DNA of 7,006 bases from an uncultured Collinsella sp. (GTDB lineage: Bacteria > Actinomycetota > Coriobacteriia > Coriobacteriales > Coriobacteriaceae): contig CATZTY010000053.1 in assembly GCA_958424475.1 (NCBI GenBank), positions 1 through 7,006 on the forward strand, given 5' to 3'. The notes under the pieces are model-generated. The model did no database searches, was not told where the DNA came from, and saw nothing but the letters and a program-made list of their open reading frames with translations. Shown one piece after another: positions 1 through 6,621 of this stretch. Made by a program: the position numbers and the translations under genes. Numbering within the stretch: position 1 is the first letter of the stretch; each line of letters starts with the position of its first letter.

Positions 1-1953
1 AACAGTAGCGATGACATACTTGGGATCATCGGCCGGTGCATAGGCGCAGAACCACGCGTATTCGTCCTCGCCGCTCTTCTCGCCCGTGCCCGACTTGCCG
101 TATACCTGCGGCGTCAGGGTGCCAAAGTGAGCCGCCAGGGACGTCGATGCCGTGTAAATCACGTCATGCATGCCGTTGCGAACAAGAGCCAAATCCGAAT
201 CACTGTTGATCTTGGCCTCCAGGCGCTTCTTCTTGCCCTTGCCGTTGTACTTATAGGCATCACCGTCGCCATCGCGCGACACGGCAGACAAAAACACGTG
301 AGGCACGTACTGTTTGCCGCCGTTGGCAAGACCCATATAGGCGCACGCCATCTGCAGGGGCGTCACCAGGATGTCGCCCTGGCCGATGGCAATGTTAGTC
401 ATATCGCCGGCATTCCACTTGCGGTCCTCGGCAGATGCGTCGGTGAAGTACGACTCTTTCCACTCGGCATCGGGAATACGGCCCGCGCCCTCACTCGGCA
501 GATCGATACCGCAGGTCTTGCCTAGGCCCCAGCGACGAAAGACCTCCTGCAGGCCCTCGGAATGTTGCTCGTCATAAAAGAACGCCTTGCCCATGTCATA
601 GAAGACGGGGTCGCACGAGTTGGCGATACCCGACTGCAGCGTCATGGTGCCGTGGCCAGACGTCAGCCAGCAGCGCTTGCCCCAAGCCTTGCCCAGGCCC
701 GTCCAATAGCCCGTGCAGTTGGTTGTCTGCGTTGAAGTGTAGGTTCCAAACTCAAGACCGGCCAGTGCCGAGAGCGGCTTGATGGTCGAGGCCGACATGT
801 ACTGTCCGCTAATGGCGCGGTTGAGCAGCGGGTGCGAACCCTTGTCATCATTGAGCTCGGTCCACACGTCATTTGAGACGCCGCCGATAAAGACGGACGG
901 ATCGAACTTGGGCTCGCTCGCCATGCCCAGGATCTCGCCATTGTTGGGATCGAGACACACCACAGCGCCGTTGCCGGCATTGCTGTAGCCAGTGGTCTTG
1001 GCAAGCTCGATAGCGCTCGCCAGTGCCGTCTCACAGGCCTGTTGGATCTTAAGGTCGAGCGTGAGCTTAATGTCGGAGCCGGCCTTCGCGGGCACGGCGC
1101 CGGCCTGACCGGTCACATTGCCCGAGGCATCGACCTTGACGGTCTGCTCGCCACGAATACCTTGTAGCAGGTTTTCGTAGTAGCTCTCAACGCCCGCCTG
1201 GCCCACGATATCGCCCGACTGGTACGTAATCTTGCCAGCAGAAGCATCATCATCGCCAGAGGTTTTCTTATTCTGGGCCTCGAGCTGCTCGGAGGTAATG
1301 GTGCCGGTATAGCCCAAGATATGGCATGCCGTCTCGCCATATGGATACTGGCGCTCGGTACGCTCGGCAATCTTGACGCCCGGGAACTCGCCGGCATGCT
1401 CCTGAATATAGGCAACCGTGGAGCGACGGACGTCCGTCGCGATGGTATGCAGGCTCTGAGCGCCCTCTGTATTGTCCTGAATATTACGAAGGACCGCCAC
1501 GTAAGGCATTCCAAGCACGTTGGCAAGATGGCGAACCAGAACCTCATCCTCGGCAAGGTCGCGGTAGGCCACGACAGCAAGTGAGGGACGGTTCTGGACA
1601 AGCGCCACGCCATTGCGGTCGAGGATGCGACCGCGCACAGCGGGTGTTGTAACGGTGCGAGTCTGATTACTATTGGCCTGCTTCTCGTAATAGTCCGACG
1701 AGACCATCTGCATGCCCCACAGCTTGATGGCAAGCGCCGCAAACATCGCGCCCACACCCGTGGTGAGGATGGAAAAGCGGCCCTTAAAGGCGGTCGACGC
1801 GGTATTGCCCTCGCCCTCGGTGGCGCGCGGGGCCGTTCCATGCTGCGTATCGTAGGTAAAACGGGAATCGCCACGACGCATGACGACCAGCGCGACCACG
1901 ATGGCCACAACCAGCACGATACCGGCGATAATAACCGTCATCTGGGAAGACAT
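1..1953 (-). CDS. mrdA: Penicillin-binding protein 2 (class B transpeptidase of the elongasome), 3' end cut off by the window
   Basis: This is a membrane-anchored D,D-transpeptidase that cross-links peptidoglycan outside the membrane during sidewall growth. The 651 visible codons are open to the window edge and lack only the C-terminal end. Residues 6-25 and about 61-79 are hydrophobic segments. The class B pedestal domain starts with RGRILDRNG (107-115). The transpeptidase domain has all three catalytic motifs: S389-T-I-K392 (nucleophile Ser389), S446-C-D448 and K620-S-G-T623. The SxD form of the second motif is the one known from elongation PBP2, which together with its place after mreBCD favours PBP2 over a division PBP. 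The ATG start has GGGGAGG 7 bp upstream (1961-1967), overlapping the mreD stop codon. Two N-terminal hydrophobic segments are unusual, since the family normally has one. Family assignment is secure; choice of PBP2 over other class B members is strong but rests partly on context. Confidence 0.93.
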   Translation of the reverse strand, partial: MSSQMTVIIAGIVLVVAIVVALVVMRRGDSRFTYDTQHGTAPRATEGEGNTASTAFKGRFSILTTGVGAMFAALAIKLWGMQMVSSDYYEKQANSNQTRTVTTPAVRGRILDRNGVALVQNRPSLAVVAYRDLAEDEVLVRHLANVLGMPYVAVLRNIQDNTEGAQSLHTIATDVRRSTVAYIQEHAGEFPGVKIAERTERQYPYGETACHILGYTGTITSEQLEAQNKKTSGDDDASAGKITYQSGDIVGQAGVESYYENLLQGIRGEQTVKVDASGNVTGQAGAVPAKAGSDIKLTLDLKIQQACETALASAIELAKTTGYSNAGNGAVVCLDPNNGEILGMASEPKFDPSVFIGGVSNDVWTELNDDKGSHPLLNRAISGQYMSASTIKPLSALAGLEFGTYTSTQTTNCTGYWTGLGKAWGKRCWLTSGHGTMTLQSGIANSCDPVFYDMGKAFFYDEQHSEGLQEVFRRWGLGKTCGIDLPSEGAGRIPDAEWKESYFTDASAEDRKWNAGDMTNIAIGQGDILVTPLQMACAYMGLANGGKQYVPHVFLSAVSRDGDGDAYKYNGKGKKKRLEAKINSDSDLALVRNGMHDVIYTASTSLAAHFGTLTPQVYGKSGTGEKSGEDEYAWFCAYAPADDPKYVIATV

Positions 1954-1966
1954 CTACGGGCCTCCC

Positions 1967-2533
1967 CTATTTGAGCTTGCGGGTCTTGGGCTTAAAGCGC
2001 ATACCCGTCTGGCGTCCGCCACGTGCGGAGAATCCATAGCCGGACTGCGGCACGACGCCGGACATCAAAAACGGAATGGCAACCAGACCCGTCAGGATCG
2101 AAGACGGCAACGCATGCCCAAAGATCGCCACGACAAAGCTCGTCTCCAAACCCATAAACAGCAAGATGATGCTGTAGATCACATTAATGACGAGCGCAAA
2201 GGCGCCCACGGTGATGCCGCGCGCACTCGGGGTACCGCCCGTCTGACCGACGGCGCTGTGCACCAGGGCAAAAGAGCCCACGGTCAGCAGGAGCGACATA
2301 ACGCCCACCGGCACGGCAGCGGACAGGTCATAAAACAAGCCGCTGCAAAAACCGCACACGACGGCACGGGTCGGGTCGCCCGAGAACACGCTTAGGCACA
2401 CCAGGATAATCATGAAGTTGACGCGACCACCCGCAATGGAGATCTGCGGTGCCAGGCCTGCCTGCAGCAGCACGCACACGATGGCGGCGATCACAAACGT
2501 GCGGGAGCTCATCCCCTGCTCGTGTAGATCCAT
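1967..2533 (-). CDS. mreD: Rod shape-determining membrane protein MreD
   Basis: A small integral membrane protein that partners MreC and belongs to the complex that links MreB to the wall synthases. The 188-residue product is almost entirely hydrophobic, with about five or six predicted membrane segments. Counting from this start they lie near 12-28, 37-50, 55-73, 75-93, 106-127 and 132-156. It contains the MreD-like stretch GLFYDLSAAVPVGVMSL, where the Asp-Leu and later Gly are typical of the family, and ends in a strongly basic cytoplasmic-type tail (RFKPKTRKLK). The ATG at 2533 is chosen because AGGGGG (2541-2546) lies 7 bp before it. An in-frame ATG two codons earlier (2539) would leave only 1 bp of spacing, and a third at 2512 would shorten the N-terminus. 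MreD diverges fast in sequence, so the call leans on topology, length and its place between mreC and the PBP2 gene. Confidence 0.9.
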   Translation of the reverse strand: MDLHEQGMSSRTFVIAAIVCVLLQAGLAPQISIAGGRVNFMIILVCLSVFSGDPTRAVVCGFCSGLFYDLSAAVPVGVMSLLLTVGSFALVHSAVGQTGGTPSARGITVGAFALVINVIYSIILLFMGLETSFVVAIFGHALPSSILTGLVAIPFLMSGVVPQSGYGFSARGGRQTGMRFKPKTRKLK

Positions 2534-2540
2534 GGACATG

Positions 2541-2546
2541 CCCCCT
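2541..2546 (-). promoter_or_regulatory. Ribosome binding site of mreD, overlapping the mreC stop codon
   Basis: AGGGGG on the minus strand shares two bases with the TAG stop of mreC (2545-2547) and is 7 bp from the ATG at 2533 but only 1 bp from the ATG at 2539. It therefore selects 2533 as start. Confidence 0.6.
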
Positions 2547-3543
2547 ATTCGTTCGAGCCAGAATCGGTCGTCTCGGACGTGTCGGAACTGTCATCCGAGC
2601 TCTCGTCCTTCGTCTTGGTTGCAACATCGCGCGACGTTCCCTGCGGCGTGCTGTTGGCCGTGCTCACGTCCTCATCCGAGGTCGACTGTTCATCGGTCAG
2701 CGAGGTAATGACCAGCACTTCCTCGTTGTTCTCGGCCGTGGTCTGAGCGCGCACCACAATGGTGTAGTACACGTCGTTTGCCGATTTCTCAACCGACGAG
2801 ACGGTGCCGAGCGGTAGACCCTTGGGGAACACGCCACCGATGCCCGAGGTCACGATGATGTCGCCAACCTTAACATCGGAGTCGACGCTCACGTACTCAA
2901 GACGCAGCGTGCCGTCAGCCTGACCCTGCAGCATGCCCTGGGCGCGCGTGTCCTGCACCATGGCGGACACGCCCGAGTTCTCGTCGCCAATCAGGCGCAC
3001 GGTAGAGGTCTTGGCCGATACCTCGATAATCTGGCCGATAACACCGGCAGAACTCGTCACGGGCATGTTGATGGTAAGGCCGTCGGCAGAGCCCTTGTCG
3101 ATGGTTACGGTCGAGGTCCAGGCATCGCCCGAGGCACCAACGATACGAGCAGCGGTCGATTTGAGGTTGTAGGTCGACTGCAGCCCGACCAGCGCCTCCA
3201 GACGCTCGGCGGTCTTTTGAGCCTCGGAGAGCTCAGCAACCTTAGAGGTCAGCTCCTCGTTTTGCTTCTTGAGCTCGTCGAGCGTGTCCTGCGACGCCGT
3301 AAGGTTAGAGAACACGTTGCCGATGGCATTGAAAGGAGCCGCCACAGCCGAACCCACAAAGCGCACCGGCGAGGTAATCGTCGTTACGCCCGAACGCACG
3401 GCATGAATCGGTCCTGCCTCGCCCTCGCGGATGTAAAACGTGAGCAGCAACACCGAAATCAGGCTGAAAACAATCAACGGGCGCATACCCGTTGATTGTC
3501 GCTTGGTATTCAGATTTGTGGAGAAACCCGATGATCGTGCCAA
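2545..3543 (-). CDS. mreC: Rod shape-determining protein MreC
   Basis: A bitopic membrane protein whose extracytoplasmic part forms filaments or dimers and activates PBP2. The 332 residues run as follows: a short polar, basic N-terminus (1-21); one membrane anchor (about 22-38); a helical coiled-coil segment rich in Lys, Glu and Leu (about 80-118); the MreC beta-barrel core (about 130-280) with the family-typical VTSGIGGVFPKGLPLG (231-246); and a roughly 50-residue tail (283-332) made nearly only of Ser, Thr, Asp, Glu and small residues. The start is TTG, supported by AGGTGG (3551-3556) 7 bp upstream. The next in-frame ATG (residue 20) would sit directly against the membrane segment and lacks an SD sequence. 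It lies 21 bp after mreB, and its TAG stop overlaps the SD sequence of mreD. The low-complexity tail is an unusual addition; the core is a clear match. Confidence 0.96.
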   Translation of the reverse strand: MARSSGFSTNLNTKRQSTGMRPLIVFSLISVLLLTFYIREGEAGPIHAVRSGVTTITSPVRFVGSAVAAPFNAIGNVFSNLTASQDTLDELKKQNEELTSKVAELSEAQKTAERLEALVGLQSTYNLKSTAARIVGASGDAWTSTVTIDKGSADGLTINMPVTSSAGVIGQIIEVSAKTSTVRLIGDENSGVSAMVQDTRAQGMLQGQADGTLRLEYVSVDSDVKVGDIIVTSGIGGVFPKGLPLGTVSSVEKSANDVYYTIVVRAQTTAENNEEVLVITSLTDEQSTSDEDVSTANSTPQGTSRDVATKTKDESSDDSSDTSETTDSGSNE

Positions 3544-3550
3544 ATGGAAT

Positions 3551-3556
3551 CCACCT
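3551..3556 (-). promoter_or_regulatory. Ribosome binding site fixing the TTG start of mreC
   Basis: AGGTGG on the minus strand lies 7 bp before the TTG at 3543, in the 21-bp gap after mreB. No other in-frame start codon near it would keep the positively charged N-terminus ahead of the membrane anchor. Confidence 0.7.
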
Positions 3557-3564
3557 TTTGGAAA

Positions 3565-4608
3565 TTAAGCATTGGTCTGGACGAAGCCGCCATCAAACGC
3601 ATTGGCCTCGAGCACGCGGGCACAGCCGTTAACGACGTTATCGAGCGCCGTGGGGCTGACGTTGACCGAAACACCGGTCTCATCGCGCAGGCGCACGTCG
3701 AGACCGCGCAGCAGCGCGCCGCCACCGGTCAGCAAAATGCCGTAGTACATAAGGTCCGAGGCGAGATCGGGAGGCGTGGCATCGAGGGCGTCCTTGACGG
3801 CCTTGGCCATCTCGTCGAGCGGCTTGTTGAGCGCGCGACGAATCTCCTCGCTCTCGATGCGCACGGTCTTGGGCAGACCGGTGATCACGTCGCGGCCGTT
3901 GACCTCGACGTCGAGCTCGTCCTTGAGCGGCACGGCGGAACCGACCTTGATCTTGATGTCCTCTGCCGTACGCTCGCCGATGGCCAGGTTGTAGGCATCG
4001 CGAACGTGCGTGAGGATGGCCTGATCGAACTCGTCGCCGGCAATACGGATGGACTGCGAGACGACAATGCCGCCCATGGCGATAACGGCGACCTCGGTGG
4101 TACCGCCGCCGATGTCGATGACCATGGAGCCGGTGGGTTCCTCGACGGGCAGGTCGGCGCCGATAGCGGCGGCCATGGGCTCCTCGATCAGGTAGGCCTG
4201 GCGGGCACCGGCCTGGATCGTGGCCTCAAAGACAGCTCGCTTCTCGACCGACGTGACGCCGGAGGGAACGCAGACGACAACGCGCGGACGCGGGGTCCAC
4301 GGATAGCGCTTCTCGGAAGCCTTGTCGATAAAGTAGCGAAGCATGGCCTCGGTAACATCGAAGTCGGCGATGACGCCGTCCTTCAGGGGACGAACGGCCA
4401 CGATGTTGCCGGGCGTACGGCCGAGCATGCGCTTTGCCTCGATACCGACCGCCAGGATGCGCTCGTCGTTCTTGTCGATGGCGACAACAGAGGGCTCGCG
4501 GATGACGATGCCCTTGCCGCGCACGGAGACAAGCGTATTTGCGGTGCCGAGGTCGATGGCAAGATCGCCCGCATAGCTACCGAAGAACATATCCATCAAA
4601 GAAAACAA
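3565..4608 (-). CDS. mreB: Rod shape-determining actin homologue MreB
   Basis: A bacterial actin that polymerises on ATP under the cytoplasmic membrane and directs where the elongation machinery inserts new wall. The 347-residue product has normal family length and all nucleotide-binding signatures: phosphate-1 loop DLAIDLGTANTLV (15-27), the conserved EEPMAAAIG segment (142-150), phosphate-2 loop DIGGGTTEVAV (165-175) and the adenosine motif LLTGGGALLRGLD (292-304). The hydrophobic N-terminal stretch before Asp15 (FSLMDMFFGSYAG) could serve as the membrane-binding element known in other MreBs. The start is TTG, chosen because AGGAG (4614-4618) lies 5 bp upstream; ATG codons four and six codons later lie too far from it. 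It is the first gene of the mreBCD-mrdA run, preceded by a 115-bp gap with a hairpin and a candidate promoter. A single-copy mreB versus an mbl-type paralogue cannot be told apart from this window. Confidence 0.97.
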   Translation of the reverse strand: MFSLMDMFFGSYAGDLAIDLGTANTLVSVRGKGIVIREPSVVAIDKNDERILAVGIEAKRMLGRTPGNIVAVRPLKDGVIADFDVTEAMLRYFIDKASEKRYPWTPRPRVVVCVPSGVTSVEKRAVFEATIQAGARQAYLIEEPMAAAIGADLPVEEPTGSMVIDIGGGTTEVAVIAMGGIVVSQSIRIAGDEFDQAILTHVRDAYNLAIGERTAEDIKIKVGSAVPLKDELDVEVNGRDVITGLPKTVRIESEEIRRALNKPLDEMAKAVKDALDATPPDLASDLMYYGILLTGGGALLRGLDVRLRDETGVSVNVSPTALDNVVNGCARVLEANAFDGGFVQTNA

Positions 4609-4613
4609 CGCAA

Positions 4614-4620
4614 CTCCTGA
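4614..4620 (-). promoter_or_regulatory. Ribosome binding site fixing the TTG start of mreB
   Basis: TCAGGAG on the minus strand lies 5 bp before the TTG at 4608. The nearest ATG codons (4596 and 4590) would be 17 and 23 bp away, so the SD sequence decides for TTG. Confidence 0.7.
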
Positions 4621-4644
4621 TGTGTTGGATGATTGCTGGAAAAC

Positions 4645-4663
4645 TACTAGTTCATGATACTAG
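4645..4663. repeat. TACTAG direct repeat and overlapping dyad at the mreB -10 box
   Basis: TACTAG occurs at 4645-4650 and 4658-4663, a 13-bp period. The inner bases also form an inverted repeat, CTAGT (4647-4651) and ACTAG (4659-4663), around TCATGAT. The element covers the candidate -10 box, so it is a possible operator; its short arms mean it could be chance. Confidence 0.3.
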
Positions 4664-4682
4664 CGCAAGCCCGGCACCTCAC
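4654..4682 (-). promoter_or_regulatory. Candidate promoter for mreBCD-mrdA
   Basis: On the minus strand TATCAT (4654-4659, 5 of 6 bases of the -10 consensus) is preceded 17 bp upstream by GTGAGG (4677-4682), a weak -35 (3 of 6). Transcription would start near 4646, about 38 nt before the TTG start of mreB, just after the hairpin. The -35 box overlaps the hairpin. The weak -35 keeps confidence low. Confidence 0.35.
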
Positions 4683-4708
4683 TTGCGGTGAAGCGCCGGG
4701 CAAAGCTA
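4661..4708 (-). terminator. Long GC-rich hairpin between the TPR gene and mreB (terminator candidate without a U-tract)
   Basis: The outer arms TAGC (4661-4664) and GCTA (4705-4708) flank a perfect 7-bp stem, GCCCGGC (4669-4675) with GCCGGGC (4695-4701). Inside it a further 4-bp stem, TCAC (4679-4682) with GTGA (4688-4691), closes a 5-nt loop. It begins 15 bp after the TPR stop codon, a normal place for a terminator. Neither strand has a run of T after the stem, so it would be a U-less terminator, as is common in high-GC Gram-positives, or else an RNA-processing or attenuation structure in the mreB leader. Confidence 0.5.
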
Positions 4709-4723
4709 AATCCCATAAGGTCA

Positions 4724-6028
4724 CTACTGGTTGTCAGCAGCCGAGAAATCCATATCGAGCGAGGAAACGGCCCAGCCGATATGGTTGTCAGAGCGCACGA
4801 ATTTGACGGTGTACTCCTGCTCGCCGCCCTTGGACAGCGATGCCTTAACCTTGGCGGTCGTCTCGGTCATGGACTGATCCATGCCCTCGACGGACACGGT
4901 GGCGCCCTGCGGAATCGAGGAGATGATCATCGACTTGGCGTCCTCGGACAGGCTCGAGGCCAGGCAAGACTCGGCCTTTGCGGTGTCACCGTCGCCGGCA
5001 GCCTGGAACAGATCGGTGATAACCGACTCCTGCGAGGGGAAGCCAAAGCCGCGCGTGTAGGCAAAGCCCAGACCGCCCGCAGCAATCAAGATGAGCAGAA
5101 GCAGCACGATGAAGACTTTGAGACCCGTGTGGCGATGGCGACGACGGACCTTGGCCTGCTTACGATCCTGACGGTCCTGCTGGACCATCTCGGACTCGGA
5201 CAGCGTAAAGAAGCCGGTGTCCGAGGGATCGGGCATAAACTGACCGGTCGCGCCCGTAGGATCGAGCGGATCGACGGCAGGAGCGTCCATCGCGGGCGCC
5301 GGAGCCGTGGCCATAGCCGTCTGGGCAGACAGCGCGGCAAGCGAATCGTGCACGCGGGCAAGCTCATCGGCCTGCTCGGAGGTGAGCTGGTAGATGCCAT
5401 CGGCAGTAGCGGCGTTAAAGGCGTCGAGTGCGTCGGAGGGGCGGCCGGCGGCAGAAAGTGCCTGACCCATGCCGGCGTTGAGCGCACGCGTGTCGTCGCG
5501 GGGGCCGGCAAAGTCGATAGCCGTGCGGTAGGTCTCCACGGCATCCGCCGGACGGCCGAGCTTAATGAAGCAACGACCAAGCTCGCCCAGTGCGGCGGCA
5601 GGAGCCGGATTGGCGCCGTCGATGGCAGCCTGACGGAAGGCAGTACCCGCGTTGGCATAATCGCCCGACTGGAACAGCGCGTTACCCAGGCCCAGATAGG
5701 CCTTAAACGGCGTGGCATAGGAAGCATCCTGCGTAGCACCAGAGAACGCCTGGGCGGCCGTCGTGTAGTCGCCCACGGCGGCGAGCGCCTTGCCGCGGTT
5801 GGTGAGCAGCGCGCCGCGCTTGCCGTAGGTGCCGTCGTTGAGGGCGGCAGCATAAGCCTCGGCGGCCTCGGCATACATGCCCAGGTGCATCAAGGCGTTG
5901 CCACGAAGGTGATCGGCCTCGCCCATAATCTCATCGGGAGTCTTTGCCGCCCCAAGCATCTGGGCTGCAGCGGAAAAATCACCCGCGCGGTAAGCGGCGC
6001 GGCCCTGTTGGATCAGCTGGCTATTCAA
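4724..6028 (-). CDS. TPR-repeat membrane protein with an extracytoplasmic C-terminal domain, function unknown
   Basis: I do not recognise a named family. The first 225 or so residues look like five or six tetratricopeptide repeats, clearest at about 39-66, 74-101, 108-137, 144-172 and 181-209, each with the G-(D/R)-x-x-x-A-x-x-(A/Y) core. TPRs are protein-docking scaffolds. An Ala/Pro/Asp-rich linker (about 238-285) follows, then a basic patch (KQAKVRRRHRH, 290-300) that marks the inner face of the membrane, one membrane span (about 303-325) and a roughly 105-residue external domain (330-434). That domain begins with a helical part (SVITDLFQAAGDGD) and continues with beta-type strands, reminiscent of small NTF2- or DUF4878-like domains, although I cannot confirm this. 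The start is TTG, supported by AGGGGA (6034-6039) 5 bp upstream; the first in-frame ATG is 34 codons later, inside the TPR region. It lies 11 bp after the cyclophilin gene, probably in one transcript. A scaffold for wall or envelope proteins is an inference from context only. Confidence 0.85.
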   Translation of the reverse strand: MNSQLIQQGRAAYRAGDFSAAAQMLGAAKTPDEIMGEADHLRGNALMHLGMYAEAAEAYAAALNDGTYGKRGALLTNRGKALAAVGDYTTAAQAFSGATQDASYATPFKAYLGLGNALFQSGDYANAGTAFRQAAIDGANPAPAAALGELGRCFIKLGRPADAVETYRTAIDFAGPRDDTRALNAGMGQALSAAGRPSDALDAFNAATADGIYQLTSEQADELARVHDSLAALSAQTAMATAPAPAMDAPAVDPLDPTGATGQFMPDPSDTGFFTLSESEMVQQDRQDRKQAKVRRRHRHTGLKVFIVLLLLILIAAGGLGFAYTRGFGFPSQESVITDLFQAAGDGDTAKAESCLASSLSEDAKSMIISSIPQGATVSVEGMDQSMTETTAKVKASLSKGGEQEYTVKFVRSDNHIGWAVSSLDMDFSAADNQ

Positions 6029-6033
6029 GGAAG

Positions 6034-6039
6034 TCCCCT
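6034..6039 (-). promoter_or_regulatory. Ribosome binding site fixing the TTG start of the TPR protein
   Basis: AGGGGA on the minus strand directly follows the TAA stop of the cyclophilin gene and lies 5 bp before the TTG at 6028. This arrangement favours translational coupling of the two genes. Confidence 0.65.
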
Positions 6040-6582
6040 TTACTCGTGAACGATCTCGACATGGACGATCTCGTCGCCGGCACGCAGCTGCGAAATCACA
6101 TCGAGACCCTCGACCGTGGTACCAAAGACGGTGTAACCGGAATCGAGGTTATGCTGGGCGCCCAGGCAGAAGTAGAACTGCGAACCCGCGGAATCGGGGT
6201 CCATGGAGCGTGCCATGGCAAGGGCACCATCGACATGGCTGTTGCGCGGATTGGTGGCAAACTCGCCCTTGATGCAGTAGCCGGGGCCACCGGTACCGGG
6301 CATGCCGTCGGGGCCCTCAAGACCAGCGGCGACGTCGGCGCCGGACATATCGCGGGTATTGGGGTCGCCGCCCTGGATGACAAAACCGGGCACATAGCGA
6401 TGGAACTTAAGGCCATCATAGAAGCCCATCGTGGAAAGCTCGCAGAAGTTCGCGACATGAATGGGAGCGCCCTCGCCGTCAAACTTGACCTTGATGGTAC
6501 CCTTCGACGTCTCGATAACGGCGCACTCGTCGCCGGCAAGCTGATACTCGGGCGTGTAGAGCTCTTTCTTAAAACCAAACAT
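6040..6582 (-). CDS. Cyclophilin-type peptidyl-prolyl cis-trans isomerase, cytoplasmic
   Basis: It catalyses cis-trans isomerisation of Xaa-Pro peptide bonds and so assists protein folding. The 180-residue product is about the length of compact bacterial cyclophilins (PpiB type). It carries the core signature FHRYVPGFVIQGGDP (60-74) with the catalytic arginine (Arg62), Phe67 and Gln70. The family-typical GTGGPGYCIKGEF (96-108), ALAMARS (120-126), SQFYFCLG (134-141) and TVFG (151-154) follow. The position equal to His126 of human cyclophilin A is Tyr150, and the position of Trp121 is not Trp; bacterial members often vary there and lose cyclosporin sensitivity. No signal peptide or membrane segment is seen, so it should act in the cytoplasm. 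The ATG start has AGGAAGG (6589-6595) 6 bp upstream and a promoter candidate further up. It ends 11 bp before the TPR gene, whose SD sequence directly follows its TAA stop. Confidence 0.95.
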   Translation of the reverse strand: MFGFKKELYTPEYQLAGDECAVIETSKGTIKVKFDGEGAPIHVANFCELSTMGFYDGLKFHRYVPGFVIQGGDPNTRDMSGADVAAGLEGPDGMPGTGGPGYCIKGEFATNPRNSHVDGALAMARSMDPDSAGSQFYFCLGAQHNLDSGYTVFGTTVEGLDVISQLRAGDEIVHVEIVHE

Positions 6583-6621
6583 GTGGTTCCTTCCTCGTGC
6601 GTTTAAAGCATATTTGTACGA

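Noticed and set aside
663..1910. Minus-strand open frames at 663-1034 and 1113-1910
   Set aside because: They are out of frame with the PBP2 gene, which is open across the whole region with all catalytic motifs. Their Arg/Ser/Pro-rich products are typical frame shadows.
2533..2539. mreD start at the earlier ATG (2539)
   Set aside because: The SD sequence would be only 1 bp from the start codon; the ATG at 2533 has normal 7-bp spacing.
3544..4620. Long open frame of 358 codons on the plus strand, covering all of mreB
   Set aside because: It is the mirror of a strongly conserved mreB frame; GC-biased codons in mreB leave few stops on the opposite strand. Its protein is Asp/Gly/His-rich without motifs.
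4688..6049. Open frame of 453 codons on the plus strand opposite the TPR gene, longer than the TPR gene itself
   Set aside because: The minus frame has a clear TPR repeat pattern, membrane span, SD sequence and operon spacing. The plus frame has a Gly/Arg-rich, motif-free product, as expected from antisense of an Ala-rich gene.
5944..6606. Plus-strand open frame of 220 codons opposite the cyclophilin gene
   Set aside because: The minus strand encodes an unmistakable cyclophilin; the plus product has no recognisable domain.
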